Assembly (NCBI GenBank): GCA_016705235.1
Contig: JADIYP010000001.1
Coordinates: 620,001 to 684,000 of the forward strand
Direction of reading: 5' to 3'
From: Candidatus Leptovillus affinis
Lineage (GTDB): Bacteria > Chloroflexota > Anaerolineae > Promineifilales > Promineifilaceae
DNA: 64,000 nucleotides
Shown in pieces: positions 52,663 through 61,365 of the stretch (the stretch's first letter is position 1; every line of letters begins with the position of its first letter). The translations under genes were made by a program, and so were the position numbers. The notes below the pieces were generated by a model, which did no database searches, was not told the origin of the DNA, and saw only the letters and a program-made list of their open reading frames with translations.

Positions 52663-53569
52663 TGTCATGCAGTCTTACAACGACCTTCGGTCATCCCAAA
52701 AATTTCGAAAACGGTTTAGCATTTGGGTCAGATTGTTTATTGCTTTGTTTTTGATCTTCTTTTCGATATTCCCGGTACTGTGGATTATTTCGGCTTCTTT
52801 TGATAATTCACAATCATTGGCGACTCAGACGTTAATTCCTGCCAATGCGGGTTTGAACAACTACCGAGATCTGTTTGGGCTGAACCCTGACTACCAGTTT
52901 GGTGATTTATATTACTGGAAGTGGGTTTGGAATTCGGTAAAAGTGGCTGCGATTACGACAGTTCTTAGCATTTCCATCACCACGATGGCGGCGTATGCAT
53001 TTTCACGCCTTCGTTTTACTGGGCGCGTCACAATGTTGAAGGGGATTCTGCTCATTCAGGTTTTCCCAAACTTGTTGGCCTTGGTAGCTATTTACTTGCT
53101 GGTGTTCCAGTTTGGCGAAATTATTCCGGCGATTGGTTTGAATACGCATGCCGGGTTGATTCTGGTTTATTTGGGCGGCTCCATGGGTTTGAACATCTGG
53201 CTGATGAAAGGGTTTATGGACACCATTCCCCGGGCTATTGATGAGTCTGGCATGATGGATGGAGCCACGCATTTCCAAATCTTTTGGCGTTTGCTGCTGC
53301 CACTTCTGCGTCCCATGCTGGTTGTTATCGGCATCTTGTCGTTCATTGGTACCTATGGCGACTTTATTCTGGCTCGTATCCTGCTGACTGATGTGAATAA
53401 ATACACCTTGATGGTTGGTTTGCAGATATTTACGGCCGGACAATTTGATAAGAAATGGGGTGTCTTTGCGGCCGGCGCGTTGATTGGGGCGTTGCCCATT
53501 TTGATTACATATCTGGCGTTGCAAGACCAAATTGCCGGTGGGTTAACCCAGGGCGCTGTAAAGGAATAA
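52655..53569 (+). CDS. malG: MalG-like maltodextrin ABC permease
   Basis: 304 residues from ATG 52655 (GGAGG upstream), overlapping malF by 8 bp. Six hydrophobic segments and the EAA-type loop DESGMMDGATHFQIFWRLLLPLLRP mark it as the second permease subunit. The MalG-like C-terminus (FVAGALIGALP-type, here FAAGALIGALPILITYLAL) is present. No malK/msmK ATPase follows; a shared ATPase elsewhere must energise it. The next gene starts 5 bp after its stop. Confidence 0.93.
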   Translation: MLSVMQSYNDLRSSQKFRKRFSIWVRLFIALFLIFFSIFPVLWIISASFDNSQSLATQTLIPANAGLNNYRDLFGLNPDYQFGDLYYWKWVWNSVKVAAITTVLSISITTMAAYAFSRLRFTGRVTMLKGILLIQVFPNLLALVAIYLLVFQFGEIIPAIGLNTHAGLILVYLGGSMGLNIWLMKGFMDTIPRAIDESGMMDGATHFQIFWRLLLPLLRPMLVVIGILSFIGTYGDFILARILLTDVNKYTLMVGLQIFTAGQFDKKWGVFAAGALIGALPILITYLALQDQIAGGLTQGAVKE

Positions 53570-53574
53570 ATTCC

Positions 53575-56500
53575 ATGCAGCGCGTCCTGGCGCTTTGTGT
53601 AACATTTGTTGGGATAGCCCTGTTGGTGCAGCAGGGCTATCTTATTCTTAATAAGCCACAAGCTGTTGCTGCAGGTGTGGTTTTTGCCGATGTTAGTCGC
53701 GTGGCTGGCGTCGTGAACAATCGGGTAGCCAGTTTGGATATGGCTGTTGGCATAGCGTGGGGCGATTATGACAACGACGGCCGTATCGACCTCTATGTCA
53801 CCGACCCCGCCGGCCCCAATACCCTGTATCACAACAACGGCCACGGCGCCTTCACCGTATCCCCTCTGACCGCCCAAGTGGCGCTGCCCCAGGCTTACAG
53901 CGGCGGCGCGACCTTCGCCGATTACGACAACGACGGCTGGCGCGACTTGCTGGTCGTTAACTGGGGCGTCAACACCTTGTTCCACAACGAAAACGGGCAG
54001 CGCTTTGTCGATGTCACCCGGCAGGCCGGGCTGACGGATGACAAAAACAGCAAGAGCGCTTCCTGGGGCGACTTCGACAACGACGGCTTTGTGGACCTGT
54101 ATGTCGCCAACTGGTCGTGTTACCCGGACTGCGGCCGTTCCTTGGACGGCGACCCCGACCGGTTGTACCGCAACAACGGCGACGGCACATTCACCGATGT
54201 CTCCGATTATTTGGGCGGCAGTTTAAACGGCGCCGGTTTCATTGCCAGTTTTGTGGATTACGACAACGACGGCGACCCCGACATTTATCTGGTCAACGAC
54301 GAATTCATCAATCCGGTGGGCAATAAGTTGTGGCGCAACGATGGCCCCGGCTGTAACGGCTGGTGCTTTACCCAGGTGGCCGCCGAAGCCGGCGCAGATT
54401 CCAAACTGTTTGGCATGGGTCTGGCCGTGGGCGATTACAACAACGACGGCAACGTCGATTTCTATTTCTCCAACGTGGGGCCGATGGAATTGTTGCAAAA
54501 TCAGGGTGACGGGACATTTGTGGAAACGGCCGTTTCCGCCGGTGTGCAAGCCCCTGACGACATCGGCTGGGGGGCGTTATTCTTCGACTACGACCACGAT
54601 GGCTGGCGCGATCTCTATCTGGCCGTCGCCGATACGGCCAATCACCGCGACATCGGCGCGAATAAGCTGTTCCAAAATAACGCCGACGGCACGTTTACCC
54701 TGGTAACGTGTGATAACGAAGCCGCCGACGTGCGCCCCAGCCTGAGCGCCGCCTACGCCGACTACGATCAGGACGGCTGGCTGGACCTGGTAGTGGGCAA
54801 CATGGACGAAGGCTACCGGCTGTACCAGAACCAATACGGCCGTTCCCAACCCTCCACCAACCACTGGCTCTCCCTCGAACTGGTCGGCAGCGGTCCCGTC
54901 AACCGTGACGCGGTCGGCGCGCGCGTTTATCTGACATCGCCAGATGGGTTGACCCAAATGCAAGACGTCATCAACGGCGTTGGCCTGGGCGGCGGCAGCG
55001 AACTGACGCTCAATTTTGGCCTGGGCGCGGCGGAAACAGCCGATTTGCGCATCCAATGGCCCGACGGCCGTATCCAGACCTACTCCAACGTCGCCGCCGA
55101 CCAACGCTACCGCCTGGAGTATCCCCTGGCAGGCGAGACAACCTTGCAAACTTTGCCGCAGACGGCCGTCGCCGCCACCAACGAAACGCCATTTTTAGAT
55201 CGGGTTGATTGGTCCACCGGCCTGTTCCTGGTATTGGGTCTTACCCTCGCCGGATTGGGCGTCTGGGCTTTTCTTTCCCCGGCCCGGCAACGGCCGTGGC
55301 AGCTCGCCGCTTTCGGTGGCTTGGGGATTGTCGGCTTGCTTGCCCTCGCCAATGGCTATCTGGGGATGCCGGTGTGGCAGGCCGTGAGTGTAGACGGCCG
55401 TTTACAGCATCTCATGACCCAGGCCAACGTCCAACCGCCCACCAATCCCCCCGCGCCATCGGCTGAACTGGTTAAATTGGGCGAAGCGCTCTTCTGGGAC
55501 CCCGAACTCAGCGGCAACCGTGATACCGCCTGCGTCACCTGCCACCACCCCCTGACGGCCACGGGCGACAATTTATCCCTACCGATTGGCACGGGCGGCG
55601 TCGGGCTGGGCGAGCAGCGCGTCAAGCCGGAAGAGTTGCGCGAATTTGTGCCGCGTAACGCCCAGCCGCTTTACAACCTGGGTTACACCGAATGGACGAC
55701 CTTGTTTTGGGACGGCCGTGTCTCCGGCAGCGCCCAACACGGCTTCGACACCCCCGCCAGCAACCGCCTGCCTGCCGGCCTGGACAACCTGCTCGCCGCC
55801 CAGGCCCTCTTCCCCATTACCTCCCGCGACGAAATGCGCGGTTTGCGCGGCGACCGGGACATTTTTGGGCAGCTCAATGAATTGGCGGCCATTTCTGACT
55901 ACACCACGCGCCCCGTTTGGGACGCGATCATGCAGCGGCTGCGCGCCATCCCTGCTTATCTCGACCTGTTCCAGGCCGCCTATCCAGACGTACCGGCCGA
56001 GGCGCTGGATATTCAGCACGTGGCCAACGCCATTGGCGCGTATGAAAACGTGACCTTCACCTTTGAAGACAGCCCATTCGACCGCTACATCCAGGGCGAC
56101 CGGGGCGCACTCAGCGAGCAGGCGAAGCGCGGCGCGCTCCTGTTTTATGGCGATGCCGGCTGCGCCAACTGTCACAGCGGCGGGCTGCTCACCGATCAGC
56201 AGTTTTACAATCTGGCTGTGCCGCAAATCGGGCCGGGCAAGGGGCGCGAGCAGCCGTTTGATTTAGGCCGCGCCCGCGAAACCGGCAGCGACTGCGACCG
56301 GTTCGCCTTCCGCACGCCGCCCTTGCGCAACGTGGCCATCACCGGCCCCTGGATGCACAACGGCGCCATTACTTCGCTGGAAGACGTTGTGCGCCATCAC
56401 CTGAACCCGGCGTCTCGCCTGCAAGATTACGATCCGATGCAGCTCGCCGCCGCCTTGCAAGATACCTGCCAGGATCAGCCCGAAGTGCTGGCCGCCATCT

Positions 56501-56697
56501 TGGCGACAGAGAGTGATTCGGCCAGCGACCAGATACAGCTTTCGGCGGCTGAGATGCAAGATTTACTGGCCTTCCTCGCCGCGCTCACCTCGCCCAGCGC
56601 CCTGGACCTGGCCGATACCATCCCGGCTTCGGTGCCCAGCGGCCTGTCCGTGGGCGGGAATCTGGACAATGGCCCAACGCCCAGTCGGGCAAATTAA
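53575..56697 (+). CDS. FG-GAP/ASPIC beta-propeller fused through two TM helices to a di-haem peroxidase (MauG/CcpA-like)
   Basis: 1040 residues from ATG 53575, the plausible start (AAAGGA about 8 nt upstream, signal anchor ALCVTFVGIALLVQQGYLIL); a longer frame overlaps malG. Residues about 30-450 hold many Ca-binding FG-GAP/VCBS repeats (DYDNDGRIDLYV, DFDNDGFVDLYVANW, DYNNDGNVDFYFSN). Residues about 460-530 are an ASPIC/UnbV-like domain (LNFGLGAAETADLRIQWPDG). Two membrane helices follow at about 548-566 and 574-596. The C-terminal 430 residues form a bacterial cytochrome c peroxidase with haem-binding CVTCH (653-657) and CANCH (863-867). It lies 5 bp after malG and 18 bp before the amylase gene, inside the operon. 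Role unknown. Confidence 0.85.
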   Translation: MQRVLALCVTFVGIALLVQQGYLILNKPQAVAAGVVFADVSRVAGVVNNRVASLDMAVGIAWGDYDNDGRIDLYVTDPAGPNTLYHNNGHGAFTVSPLTAQVALPQAYSGGATFADYDNDGWRDLLVVNWGVNTLFHNENGQRFVDVTRQAGLTDDKNSKSASWGDFDNDGFVDLYVANWSCYPDCGRSLDGDPDRLYRNNGDGTFTDVSDYLGGSLNGAGFIASFVDYDNDGDPDIYLVNDEFINPVGNKLWRNDGPGCNGWCFTQVAAEAGADSKLFGMGLAVGDYNNDGNVDFYFSNVGPMELLQNQGDGTFVETAVSAGVQAPDDIGWGALFFDYDHDGWRDLYLAVADTANHRDIGANKLFQNNADGTFTLVTCDNEAADVRPSLSAAYADYDQDGWLDLVVGNMDEGYRLYQNQYGRSQPSTNHWLSLELVGSGPVNRDAVGARVYLTSPDGLTQMQDVINGVGLGGGSELTLNFGLGAAETADLRIQWPDGRIQTYSNVAADQRYRLEYPLAGETTLQTLPQTAVAATNETPFLDRVDWSTGLFLVLGLTLAGLGVWAFLSPARQRPWQLAAFGGLGIVGLLALANGYLGMPVWQAVSVDGRLQHLMTQANVQPPTNPPAPSAELVKLGEALFWDPELSGNRDTACVTCHHPLTATGDNLSLPIGTGGVGLGEQRVKPEELREFVPRNAQPLYNLGYTEWTTLFWDGRVSGSAQHGFDTPASNRLPAGLDNLLAAQALFPITSRDEMRGLRGDRDIFGQLNELAAISDYTTRPVWDAIMQRLRAIPAYLDLFQAAYPDVPAEALDIQHVANAIGAYENVTFTFEDSPFDRYIQGDRGALSEQAKRGALLFYGDAGCANCHSGGLLTDQQFYNLAVPQIGPGKGREQPFDLGRARETGSDCDRFAFRTPPLRNVAITGPWMHNGAITSLEDVVRHHLNPASRLQDYDPMQLAAALQDTCQDQPEVLAAILATESDSASDQIQLSAAEMQDLLAFLAALTSPSALDLADTIPASVPSGLSVGGNLDNGPTPSRAN

Positions 56698-56715
56698 TAC
56701 ATTTAGGAGCATTCC

Positions 56716-58533
56716 GTGAATTTACACAAATCTGCGTGGTTGATCCTCGTTTTCACGTTGTTAGTGGCCGCCTGCCAGAACACATCTCCGGCGGTGACTG
56801 TGGCCGTGACAGACACGGCCGTTGCCCAACCTACCGCCACGATTCAGGCCACAACTCAGGCCACGGCAACGGCCGTGCCGCCCACCATCACCCCCGAACC
56901 ACCCACCGCCACCCCGGACGCCATCGCCACCGCCCTGGCTCAGGACGCCGCCACCCGCGCCGCCGGTCCAACCCGCCCGCCTACGGCCACGCCCAAACCC
57001 ATCCCCACCCTCGACCCCACGGTAGACCGCTGGTGGAACGACGCCGTTTTCTATGAAGTCTTCGTGCGCAGTTTCCAGGACTCAGACGGCGACGGCATCG
57101 GCGACATTAACGGCCTCATCGAGCGGCTGGATTATTTGCAGGAGTTGGGCGTGACCGCCCTATGGCTCATGCCTATCATGGAATCGCCCAGCTACCACGG
57201 CTACGATGTGGTGGACTATTACACCGTCGAACAAGATTACGGCACGAACGAAGATTTCCAGCGCCTCATCGAAGAAGCCCACAAGCGCGGCATTCGCGTG
57301 ACGGTGGATCTGGTTGTCAACCACACCAGCACCGAAAACCCCTGGTTCATCGCCGCCAATTCTGGCGATCCAGCGTACCGCGATTGGTACGTGTGGGCCG
57401 ATCCGGCGCCGGATTATCTTGGCCCCTGGGGGCAGCGGGTTTGGTATCAGGGGCAAGATGGCGCTTACTACGCCGTTTTTTGGTCGGGCATGCCCGATTT
57501 GAACCTGAGCAACCCGGAAGTCACGGCTCAAATTAACGATATTACCCGCTATTGGCTGGAAGACATGGGCGCAGACGGCTTCCGCATGGACGCGGTGCGC
57601 CATTTCATTGAAAACGGCGCTGCTCAGGAAAATACGCCCGATACCCACGCCTGGCTGCAAGCCTATCACACGTTCTACAAGAGCGTAGACCCGGAAGCTT
57701 TTACCATAGGCGAAACATGGACCGATACCCAAAACGCCGCCCAGTACGCCGTCGATGAAAATGACATTCCCTTTGAGTTTAATCTGGCCGAAGAATATGT
57801 GCGCGCCGCCGGCAGTCCCATCAGTGGCAATTTGTATGATGTGGCCGAACTGGTGGACGCCAGTTATCCACCTAACCAGTTTGGCATTTTCCTGACCAAC
57901 CACGACCAGAACCGGGTGATGAGCGTGCTGCGCGACCCGGCCAAAGCAAAATTGGCCGCCGCGCTGCTGCTGACTTCGCCCGGCGTGCCGTTTTTGTATT
58001 ACGGCGAAGAGATTGGCATGACCGGCACGAAGCCCGATGAGGACATCCGCCTGCCGATGCAGTGGACCAGCGACGACCCGAACGTGGGCTTTACCACCGG
58101 CGTGCCGTGGCGCGCCCCGGCCGCCGATTACCCGGACGTGAGCGTGGCCTTGCAGGAAGACGACCCGGACTCGCTGCTGAACACGTACCGCACGCTGATC
58201 CGCCTGCGCAATGAGCATGAGGCGCTGCGTGAGGGGGAGTGGACGGCCGTTACCCCCAACTCCAACCGTCTCTACGCCTTCCTCCGCCACACCGAGAACG
58301 AAACCATCCTGGTGCTGTTCAACCTGAACCCCAACCCGGTCCTGGCCGCTGATTACAGCCTGGAACTGGCCGAAGGACCGTTGAGCGGAGCGGTAACGGC
58401 CGTTTCCCTCTTCGGCCTGGAGGGGGCGACTGCTCCAGAAGTCAACGCCGCTGGTGGTTTCGCCGGCTACACGCCGTTTGCCGAAATCCAAGGACAGTCG
58501 GTAGCCATTATCCACCTGGTCCCCGGCAATTAA
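56716..58533 (+). CDS. Secreted GH13 alpha-amylase lipoprotein
   Basis: 605 residues starting at GTG 56716 with AGGAG 7 nt upstream. Lipobox LLVAAC (Cys about 20), Ala/Pro/Thr-rich linker to about residue 95. The GH13 barrel has VFYEVFVRSFQDSDGDGIGD, VTVDLVVNHTS, GFRMDAVRHF (nucleophile Asp), FTIGETWTD (acid/base Glu) and FLTNHDQNRVMS (transition-state Asp). The C-terminal beta domain begins about residue 500. It hydrolyses alpha-1,4-glucans outside the cell, supplying the binding proteins. Between the propeller-peroxidase and GH31 genes, short gaps indicate an operon. Confidence 0.95.
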   Translation: MNLHKSAWLILVFTLLVAACQNTSPAVTVAVTDTAVAQPTATIQATTQATATAVPPTITPEPPTATPDAIATALAQDAATRAAGPTRPPTATPKPIPTLDPTVDRWWNDAVFYEVFVRSFQDSDGDGIGDINGLIERLDYLQELGVTALWLMPIMESPSYHGYDVVDYYTVEQDYGTNEDFQRLIEEAHKRGIRVTVDLVVNHTSTENPWFIAANSGDPAYRDWYVWADPAPDYLGPWGQRVWYQGQDGAYYAVFWSGMPDLNLSNPEVTAQINDITRYWLEDMGADGFRMDAVRHFIENGAAQENTPDTHAWLQAYHTFYKSVDPEAFTIGETWTDTQNAAQYAVDENDIPFEFNLAEEYVRAAGSPISGNLYDVAELVDASYPPNQFGIFLTNHDQNRVMSVLRDPAKAKLAAALLLTSPGVPFLYYGEEIGMTGTKPDEDIRLPMQWTSDDPNVGFTTGVPWRAPAADYPDVSVALQEDDPDSLLNTYRTLIRLRNEHEALREGEWTAVTPNSNRLYAFLRHTENETILVLFNLNPNPVLAADYSLELAEGPLSGAVTAVSLFGLEGATAPEVNAAGGFAGYTPFAEIQGQSVAIIHLVPGN

Positions 58534-58552
58534 CCAATTATCTGAGCGCACG

Positions 58553-61312
58553 ATGAAAAATCTTCTTCGTTTCACATTTGTTTTTTTACTGATTGCCCTG
58601 GCGCTGCTGGCTGGCCGACAGCGCGATACCCTGGCGCAAACGGCTGGTGTGCAGCAAATCACCTTTACCAGCGGCGATGCCTATCTGCTCGTTGAATTTT
58701 TAGACGACGACCTGGTGCATTTTGAAACCGGCCAGGGCAGCGCCCCGGCCACCGGCTCGCCCATCGCCACCACGCCGATGGTCGCCAAAACCGATTATGC
58801 CGGACCGACGGCATTTAACGACGACGGGCAGGGCACGCTGACGACGGCCGAATTGCAGGTCGTTGTGGATGCGCAAACGCTGTGCAGCACGGTGATTGAT
58901 CTGGTACGCGAGGTGACGGTAACGGCCGTGTGCCCCCAAGACCTCGATCAGCGTAAAAAGAGCCTGGCCATCGACCCCGAAGCCATGCAAGCCGTCTATG
59001 GATTGGGCGAAGAATTCCGCACGCCCGGCGAACCCAACGGCGATTGGGTCGGCAGCCGCCGCACGCCCGGCATCGTCGGCAACGAGATGCAGGGCTTCAG
59101 CGGCGGCGCAGTGGGCAACGCCCAGTTTCCGGTGCTGTACGCCCTGGGCAGCGGCATGGATAACGTCGCCCTGTTTGTGGACGTGGTTTACAAGCAGGAG
59201 TGGGACTTCACCGGCGCGCCCTGGACCATGACCACCTCCGCCGATCCGCTGCGCTGGTACGTGCTCACCGGCCCCGATTTGCCCGATCTGCGCAGCGATT
59301 ACCTGGAATTAACCGGCCGCCCGCCAGTGCCGCCCAAACCGCTGTTTGGCCTGTGGGTTTCCGAATATGGCTACGACGACTGGGCCGAACTGGATGCTAA
59401 GCGGCAAACGCTGGACGAAAACCAGTTCCCGCAAGACGGCTTTGTCCTCGATTTGCAATGGTTTGGCGGCATCCAGACGCCCAGCCAGATGGGGTCGCTC
59501 AGTTGGGATTTAGATAATTTCCCTGACCCGGCAGGCAAAATCGCCGAATTGCAAACAGAAGAAGGGCTGGAACTTGTCTTGATCGAGGAATCATATGTAG
59601 ACAAGGGGCTGTCCAACTTTGGGCGGATGGCCAGCCAGAGTTATCTGGTGAAAAGCTGCGAAACGTGCGGTCCGGCAACCCTGCCGCCGATGTGGTGGGG
59701 TTCAGGCGGCATGGTGGATTGGACCAATGAGGCCGGCGCGGCCGTCTGGCATGACGCCAACCGCCAGCCGCTGGTGGACATCGGCGTGCTGGGCCATTGG
59801 ACCGACCTGGGCGAGCCGGAGATGTTTGCCCCCAACAGTTGGTACGTGGGCCTGCCGGGGCTAAATTTGCACGACCAACCGGCCAATCACAACCTCTACA
59901 ACCTGTTGTGGGCGCAAAGCATAGCCCAGGGGTATGAGCGGAACGGGGTGGCGCAACGGCCGTCTATCCTCTCCCGCTCCGGCATTTCCGGCATCCAGCG
60001 CTACGGCGCGGCCATGTGGTCGGCCGACATCGGTTCCAATTTCGACAGTCTGGCCGCGCACATGAACGCCCAGATGCACATGTCTTTCTCCGGCGTGGAC
60101 TATTTTGGCGCGGATATTGGCGGCTTCCATCGCGGCAATATCGGCGGGGCAGATTTAGACGAACTATACACCGTCTGGTTTGCCAACGGCGCTTTGCTCG
60201 ACGTGCCGGTCCGGCCGCACACGGAAAACCTGTGCAACTGCAAGGAAACCGCCCCCGACCGCATTGGCGATGTGGCCAGCAATCTGGCCAATATCCGCCT
60301 GCGCTACAGTTTGTCGCCCTACCTCTACTCGCTGGCGCACCGGGCTTATCTGGCCGGGGAGCCGGTGACGCCGCCGCTGGTTTTCTACTTCCAGGCGGAC
60401 GCCAATACGCGCCAGTTAGGCGACCACAAGATGTTGGGCGCAGATGTGCTGGTGCGCACGGTGACAGAACCGGGGGTGACGGCCGTTCCCGTCTACCTGC
60501 CCCCCGGCCAATGGGTGGATTTCTACAGCGGCGTGTGGCTAAATAGCTCTGGCGAATGGCTGGAAGATGTGCCCGTTGTCGCGTTTGGCTTGTTCCGCCT
60601 GCCGCTGTTCTTGCGCGCCGGGGCGATTGTGCCGCGCATGGCCGTGGACGAACAAACGATGAATCTGGCCGGGCTGCGCCGCGATGGCTCGGTGCGCGAT
60701 GAACTCATCGTGCAAATTGTGCCGGCGGCTGAAGCCAGCGCGTTTACTTTGTATGAGGATGACGGCCGTACCACCGCCTACCAATCCGGGGCCGTGCGCA
60801 CGACAGAATTAAGCCAGCAGTGGACCGGCAGCGACATCACCATTTCGATTGCCGCCGCCGAGGGCACGTTTGATGGGGCAATCACCGAGCGCAACAATGT
60901 GCTGGAAGTGGCCCTGAACGACGAAGCCGTTGAGGCTGTGCTGCTCGACGGGGCAGCGCTGCCCGCGCTGACCAATCAGGCTGATTTTGACGCGGCGGAG
61001 AGCGGTTGGTTTCGGGGCGCAACGGCCGTTTACGCCAAATCCGGCCGCCAACCCATCGACGCCGCCAAGGAATTCACCGTGCAGTTGGTTGGGGAACCGG
61101 CCGCTGAAGTCCCATCAACACCCGCGCCCGCCGCCGAAGCAACGGCCGTGCCCGCTGAAGTCCCGCCAACGCCTGCGCCCCTCGAAACGCCCGCCCCGAC
61201 TTCCAGTTCAACCAGTTTGCCGGGTTGGGTGGCCTGGGCGGCCAACATTCTGGTGGTTGTGCTGGTGATTGCGGCCAGTTATTTGCTGCAACGCGGAAAG
61301 CTGACTGGTTAG
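58553..61312 (+). CDS. Secreted, C-terminally anchored GH31 glycosidase (alpha-glucosidase-like)
   Basis: 919 residues. Signal peptide about 1-30. An N-terminal beta-sandwich (GLGEEFRTPGEPNG) precedes the GH31 barrel: KPLFGLWVSEYGYDDW, DGFVLDLQWFGG, nucleophile Asp in GHWTDLGEPEMF, acid/base Asp in MWSADIGSNFDSL, and YFGADIGGF. C-terminal beta domains and an Ala/Pro/Thr linker (about 855-890) lead to a membrane helix (VAWAANILVVVLVIAASYLL). It probably trims alpha-linked oligosaccharides at the surface; alpha-xylosidase or transferase activity is possible. It starts 20 bp after the amylase gene. Confidence 0.92.
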   Translation: MKNLLRFTFVFLLIALALLAGRQRDTLAQTAGVQQITFTSGDAYLLVEFLDDDLVHFETGQGSAPATGSPIATTPMVAKTDYAGPTAFNDDGQGTLTTAELQVVVDAQTLCSTVIDLVREVTVTAVCPQDLDQRKKSLAIDPEAMQAVYGLGEEFRTPGEPNGDWVGSRRTPGIVGNEMQGFSGGAVGNAQFPVLYALGSGMDNVALFVDVVYKQEWDFTGAPWTMTTSADPLRWYVLTGPDLPDLRSDYLELTGRPPVPPKPLFGLWVSEYGYDDWAELDAKRQTLDENQFPQDGFVLDLQWFGGIQTPSQMGSLSWDLDNFPDPAGKIAELQTEEGLELVLIEESYVDKGLSNFGRMASQSYLVKSCETCGPATLPPMWWGSGGMVDWTNEAGAAVWHDANRQPLVDIGVLGHWTDLGEPEMFAPNSWYVGLPGLNLHDQPANHNLYNLLWAQSIAQGYERNGVAQRPSILSRSGISGIQRYGAAMWSADIGSNFDSLAAHMNAQMHMSFSGVDYFGADIGGFHRGNIGGADLDELYTVWFANGALLDVPVRPHTENLCNCKETAPDRIGDVASNLANIRLRYSLSPYLYSLAHRAYLAGEPVTPPLVFYFQADANTRQLGDHKMLGADVLVRTVTEPGVTAVPVYLPPGQWVDFYSGVWLNSSGEWLEDVPVVAFGLFRLPLFLRAGAIVPRMAVDEQTMNLAGLRRDGSVRDELIVQIVPAAEASAFTLYEDDGRTTAYQSGAVRTTELSQQWTGSDITISIAAAEGTFDGAITERNNVLEVALNDEAVEAVLLDGAALPALTNQADFDAAESGWFRGATAVYAKSGRQPIDAAKEFTVQLVGEPAAEVPSTPAPAAEATAVPAEVPPTPAPLETPAPTSSSTSLPGWVAWAANILVVVLVIAASYLLQRGKLTG

Positions 61313-61365
61313 CCTACGCCGAAAACAAATGCAAATCAAATTTCACACGTGAAGGTAACTAAAAA

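Noticed and set aside
57160..58662. 500-codon open frame on the minus strand across the amylase gene
   Set aside because: It is antisense to a clear GH13 enzyme, has low-complexity His/Val/Gly-rich composition typical of GC-rich shadows and no motif or ribosome-binding site.
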